A stretch of 64,000 nt of DNA from Geosiphon pyriformis (taxonomy: Eukaryota > Glomeromycota > Glomeromycetes > Archaeosporales > Geosiphonaceae): the NCBI GenBank assembly GCA_016748015.1, contig JAAOMT010000372.1:613400-677399 (forward strand), written 5' to 3'. The notes beneath the pieces were generated by a model. It made no database searches and was not told the DNA's origin. It saw only the letters and a list, made by a program, of their open reading frames with translations. How positions within the stretch are numbered: position 1 is the stretch's first letter; every line of letters starts with the position of its first letter. This document shows, piece after piece, positions 59,817 to 64,000 of the stretch. The position numbers and the translations under genes were made by a program.

Positions 59817-59975
59817 ATGGCCAGTCGGGTTTATTTGATCAAAAAAAATTTCTTTAGTAGTCGTTCTAAAAGGAAGATCTTACCTAAAAAAGTGATTATG
59901 CAAGAATGATTGTCATATTTAAGAAAATCTCCGCATTGTAAATCGGAGATATCCGTTCTAGTCTGTAACTTCTAA
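59817..59975 (+). pseudogene. Possible small code-4 reading frame, plus strand
   Basis: ATG start, 52 codons: MASRVYLIKKNFFSSRSKRK, then a QE-W-LSYLRKSPHCKSEIS stretch with one in-frame TGA as Trp, ended by three successive TAA. A Lys/Trp-rich open frame follows (about 59970-60110). The antisense strand is also open, so the coding strand is undecided. Confidence 0.25.
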
Positions 59976-60611
59976 TAATAAGACCAGCAAAAAATGGGAA
60001 GAACAATGGATAAAGTTAAAATAATTTATGTTTGTAAGAACATATTATTTCAGAGAGACTATCAAGGGAAAAAAGTGTTTGATAAAATTCGTTGAACAAA
60101 TGTTAAAGTGGTAAATTTCGAAACTCAAAATGTCGACCTGACTTTTCGGGTGGAAGCCACTCTAAAATTTGGTTTAGAAATATATATATGGTAAATTAAA
60201 CATATTAATTGTATCCATATGCTTTACCCATTTTTTAAATTTTGTTAATCACTAGAATAGTAATCTTAGTTTCGGCTAGTTGACCCTCATTCAAAATGAT
60301 AAACAGGCGAAGTTCTTGCGGCTAACGCTAAATTCTTCACCCTATCTCTGGATTTTATTTAAGGAATATTTGTTCAAGTGGTGGCCAAGTAATTAGCTGA
60401 GCAACCAATATCATAGGACTATCAAAAACAGCCCCTTTTTTTTTTAAATCTCCAAGCCTTGTGATACTCGCAAAATAAATCTGACACTTTTCTCCATCCT
60501 CACAGCCTTCTTGGCGTTTGAATTAGAAATTTTTTGGGTCGCCTTTTCATAAAATAAAGTATAAAAAAAGCCACTAAACAAAATAAAAGACGCGCAAAAA
60601 TTTTAACACTT
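59976..60611. other. Spacer upstream of the chitin synthase gene
   Basis: No gene assigned. Composition rises from about 60250 (GTTTCGGCTAGTTGACC, CTTGCGGCTAACGC), suggesting the start of single-copy fungal DNA. The sequence immediately before the gene should hold its promoter. Confidence 0.45.
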
Positions 60612-60619
60612 TATATAAA
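60612..60619 (+). promoter_or_regulatory. Candidate TATA box of the chitin synthase gene
   Basis: TATATAAA lies 104 bases before the chosen ATG. ATTGGT (inverted CCAAT type) follows at 60673 and a CACGTG hexamer at 60702-60707, 15 bases before the start codon. Judged by sequence only. Confidence 0.4.
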
Positions 60620-60722
60620 TAGCATTATTGGCTTTAACCATTAAATAGAAAAAAGAAATCAATTCTACATTGATTGGTCGCGTTTTTGCTTTTTTTTAAA
60701 ACACGTGTTAGTTTTTTTCACA

Positions 60723-63711
60723 ATGACTTACTATCAAGGAGGGGGAGGAAGACCAGGTAGTCCAAGGGACCAAGAGCAGCAGCAGCAACAGCAACAACCT
60801 TACCCAACATATCCAGCGTATACACCACAAATCTCAGACCCATATGCAGAAAATCAACCACCTCAAATATATCCACCTACACAACCCGGAATTTATCCAC
60901 CAGTTCCTCACTCAGATTCCTTTGTTGACCTTAGTGCACAACAACCTTTATTACCACAACCTGGCCAGTCTCCTGTTTATCCTACTACTGGTCCTGGTGT
61001 TTCTTTTGAACTCGAAGATAAACCTCCATTACATTATGGTCAAGCACCAGCGCGTCAACCTCGTCGATATAAGACCACAAAACGGGTCGAATTGTTTCAA
61101 GGTAACTTGGTCCTCGATGTCCCAGTCCCCTCGAAATTATTAGAATTATGTCCAAGAAAAGACGAGAGGGAATTCACTCACATGCGCTATACTGCTGCCA
61201 CTTGTGACCCAAATGACTTTGGGCGTGACCGTTATACTCTACGTCAAAAGATTTATGAACCAGCACGAGCAACCGAATTATTTATTGTCTTAACCATGTA
61301 CAATGTAAGTCAATTGACTTTTCTAGTCATGAAGTTGATTGGCCGTTCTATGGCGATCATCAATTCAAATTGCTACTAAAAATCACGTGATTCCCTTCTA
61401 ATCCCTCTTGCATCATTATTTTCATCATCAGGAAGATGAAATTCTGTTTGCACGTACTTTCCACGGTGTCGTTAAAAATATTTCACATCTTTGTTCGCGT
61501 GATCGTTCTCGAGTTTGGAGCAAAGAAGGATGGAAAAAAGTAACTGTATGTATTGTTTCGGATGGTCGAACAAAGATCAATCAACGTACTTTATCTTATC
61601 TTGCGGCTATCGGTGTGTATCAAGATGGCGTCGCCAAAAATAAAGTCAATGGAAAAGATGTTACAGCACATATTTACGAGTACACCACTCAAGTTTCAAT
61701 CGATCCTGACATGAAGTTCAAGGGTGCTGATCGTGGCATTGTTCCAATTCAGGTTCTCTTCTGTCTCAAAGAAAAGAATGCAAAAAAAATCAATTCACAT
61801 CGTTGGTTTTTTAATGCATTTGGATCTATTCTCACTCCAAATGTTTGTATCCTTCTTGATGTCGGCACAAAACCGGGAGGTACATCAATTTATCATTTGT
61901 GGAAAGCTTTCGATATAAACTCAAATGTGGCTGGTGCTTGTGGTGAAATTGTGGCAATGAAAGGTACCGCTGGTGTCAATTTATTGAACCCAATTGTCGC
62001 TGCTCAAAACTTCGAGTACAAGATGTCAAATATTTTGGATAAACCACTCGAATCTGTATTTGGTTATATCACTGTGTTACCGGGTGCTTTCTCCGCTTAT
62101 CGTTATTTTGCTCTCGGAAACGATGAAAATGGAAACGGCCCTTTGAAGTCTTATTTCATGGGTGAATCGCAACACGGTGCAGATGCTGATATTTTCACGG
62201 CTAATATGTATCTCGCCGAAGATCGTATTCTTTGTTTTGAATTAGTCGCCAAGCGAAAGAGTGCATGGGTGTTACATTATGTAAAATCAGCATATGCTGA
62301 AACTGATGTTCCTGATCAAGTTCCTGAATTGATTTCTCAACGAAGGCGTTGGTTGAATGGTTCATTCTTTGCTGGTGTTTATGCAATCTGGAACATGTCC
62401 AGCATATGGAGAAGTGATCACAGTCTCATAAGAAAAATTTTATTGAACGTAGAAATGTATTATCAAGCCTATAATTTGTTATTTTCGTGGTTTGGAATAG
62501 TAAGTATTCAATAATATTCAATACTAGAAATTACATATCAGAATTTATTAAATATTTCTCGTGCCGTTTTCTTTTCAGGGGAACTTTTATTTGACATTCT
62601 ACATCTTAGGAAATTCTCTGACAGACCAGGACGTAGTTAAGGGTCTCTGGAGTACCACGACTGGCGAAATTATATTTGCTATACTACGATATATATATTT
62701 GACCTTGCTGATAACTCAATTTATTCTTGCTATGGGCAATCGACCTCAAGGGTATTTCATTATATTTAAGATATTTGTTAATCGATTTCAAAATCTTAAT
62801 CAACCTTTCCAATTAAAATATAAATCCTGCTTTCCTTTGACCTATCAGATCAAAATGGGCCTATATTGTTTCAATCGTGTTCTTTGCCTTTCTTATGGGT
62901 TACATGTTGTTTGCGGCCGGTTGGCTTACTGCCAAAGGTATCGATTTCGCCTTGGAAACTAACAAGAATAAATTAACCGGAGCAAACGTTTCCACCGCAG
63001 CTGCAATTTTTAACGACCCTACTTTCCGCAACGTCATCTTGTCGCTGGCTTCCACCTATGGTCTTTACTTTGTCGCAAGCTTCCTATTCTTTGAACCCTG
63101 GCACATGTTCAGCAGTCTGATACAATATCTTTTTTTGGTTCCATTCTACATCAATATTTTGAATGTTTATGCTTTTTGTAATGTTCACGATGTCAGGTAT
63201 GTTAAATATGTGATTTTAAAGAACTTTTTTGACAATAGCGTTTTTAATTTCGAAAAAAAATTAAGTAATCCTTCCTTTTCATAGCTGGGGTACGAAAGGA
63301 GATAACGCTGTAAAGCAAGATCTCGGTTCCGTAACTACAGGACCTGGAAAGAGCACTGTAGAAGTCGAAATTCCTGTCGAGCAAAAAGACATCAATGCTG
63401 CTTACCAAGAGGCATGTGCTGAACTTGCAAAACCATTTGAGCCCCAAGAGGAACATCGTGATTCAAGCACCAAACAAGAAGATTATTATAAATCCTTCCG
63501 TACCCGTGTTGTATTATGCTGGATTTTGTCAAACGCAGCATTGGTTGCTGGTATCACAAATTCGAATGTCTCAAGTTTGAACAATGTTTTGGCGGCGGAC
63601 CAAAGAAGCAATGTTTATATGGCCTTTGTACTATGGTCCGTGGCAGGATTGGCAGCATTTCGATTCGTAGGCAGCTGTACATATCTGTTATTCAGACTTT
63701 TCACTGGTTAA
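60723..63711 (+). CDS. Chitin synthase, division 1 (class I-III type)
   Basis: Five exons: 60723-61304, 61432-62499, 62579-62751, 62849-63196, 63285-63711 (2598 nt, 865 aa); all four introns are GT-AG. Makes chitin from UDP-GlcNAc at the plasma membrane (GT2 family). The N-terminus ([17 protein letters not shown], then Gln/Pro-rich to about 110) is cytosolic. Catalytic part: TMYNEDE (about 191-197), LLDVGTKP (about 335), EDRIL (about 457), QRRRW (about 497-501). Then come several membrane helices ([59 protein letters not shown]), the division-1 signature [13 protein letters not shown] spanning the last splice, and two C-terminal helices. An upstream in-frame GTG (60705) is not a start. All catalytic motifs are present, so it should be active. 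Confidence 0.96.
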
Positions 63712-64000
63712 GAAATACAAAATATTAGGGTTTTGTTTTCGTCACGTTAGAAAAACTCAGTTCTGATTTCTTCGGTTACAGATTTTCTTTTTTTTGTAAC
63801 GAAATGGGTATTGTAAGGAGGTTTGTGGTTGTTTACTATTATAATTCAAAATGAACTTATTTCCTTTTGAAAAGTCCCCGTTGCTCCGTTTTACAATATC
63901 GATTTCACCCTCCCTGCCTTGTCATCAGAACATTTTTGTAAAAATTACAATTTTCATTATTTCTCCGCAAGACAAGATTTCCTCTTAGACCTAATAATTG

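Overview
The window looks like nuclear DNA of an early-diverging, AM-type fungus (Glomeromycotina; inferred, not proven). The reasons are: short spliceosomal introns (55-250 bp) in four genes, a division-1 chitin synthase, a RalGAP-beta/RasGEF pair, a gene of a family I know from Mucoromycota, extremely AT-rich repeat-filled spacers, and a patch of Mollicutes-like coding sequence that fits the Mollicutes-related endobacteria of these fungi.

Region 1-38.6 kb is a graveyard of retroelements. At 3.8-9.3 kb lies a decayed LINE on the minus strand. A second LINE on the plus strand begins near 11.2 kb and resumes at 30.27 kb. It is split by LTR element B (11392-30272), which is itself split by LTR element A (18111-28258). 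Both LTR elements are Ty3/gypsy-like, coded on the minus strand, and bounded by 4-bp target duplications. A third, solo LTR (33950-34636) sits in the LINE reverse transcriptase. LTR relics recur at 0.1-1.0, 53.6-54.4 and 56.3-57.35 kb. All coding parts are broken by stops and frameshifts, and both polymerases have lost active-site aspartates.

Region 38.6-52 kb carries three genes. A 13-exon RalGAP-beta-like gene (minus) and a 4-exon RasGEF gene (plus) diverge from a 598-bp spacer, so a GAP-complex subunit and an exchange factor for small GTPases may share a promoter region. An 11-exon GC-richer gene (49223-51911) belongs to an uncharacterised fungal family with a possible PD-(D/E)XK-like core. 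I rebuilt exon structures by hand from splice signals, reading-phase continuity and family similarity; every exon set closes in frame.

Region 52-57.8 kb is AT-rich spacer plus solo LTRs. At 57.8-59.2 kb, just after a 38-bp perfect palindrome, lie consecutive reading frames that make sense only if TGA is read as tryptophan (five in-frame TGA codons, no TGG). They comprise an LRR-like fragment, a coiled-coil/proline-rich protein, a 41-codon membrane protein with a Shine-Dalgarno-like start, and a further broken frame. This is best explained as DNA from a Mollicutes-related endobacterium, either transferred into the nucleus and decayed, or joined by misassembly. A less certain patch follows at 59.6-60.0 kb. 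The window ends with a complete five-exon chitin synthase gene (60723-63711).
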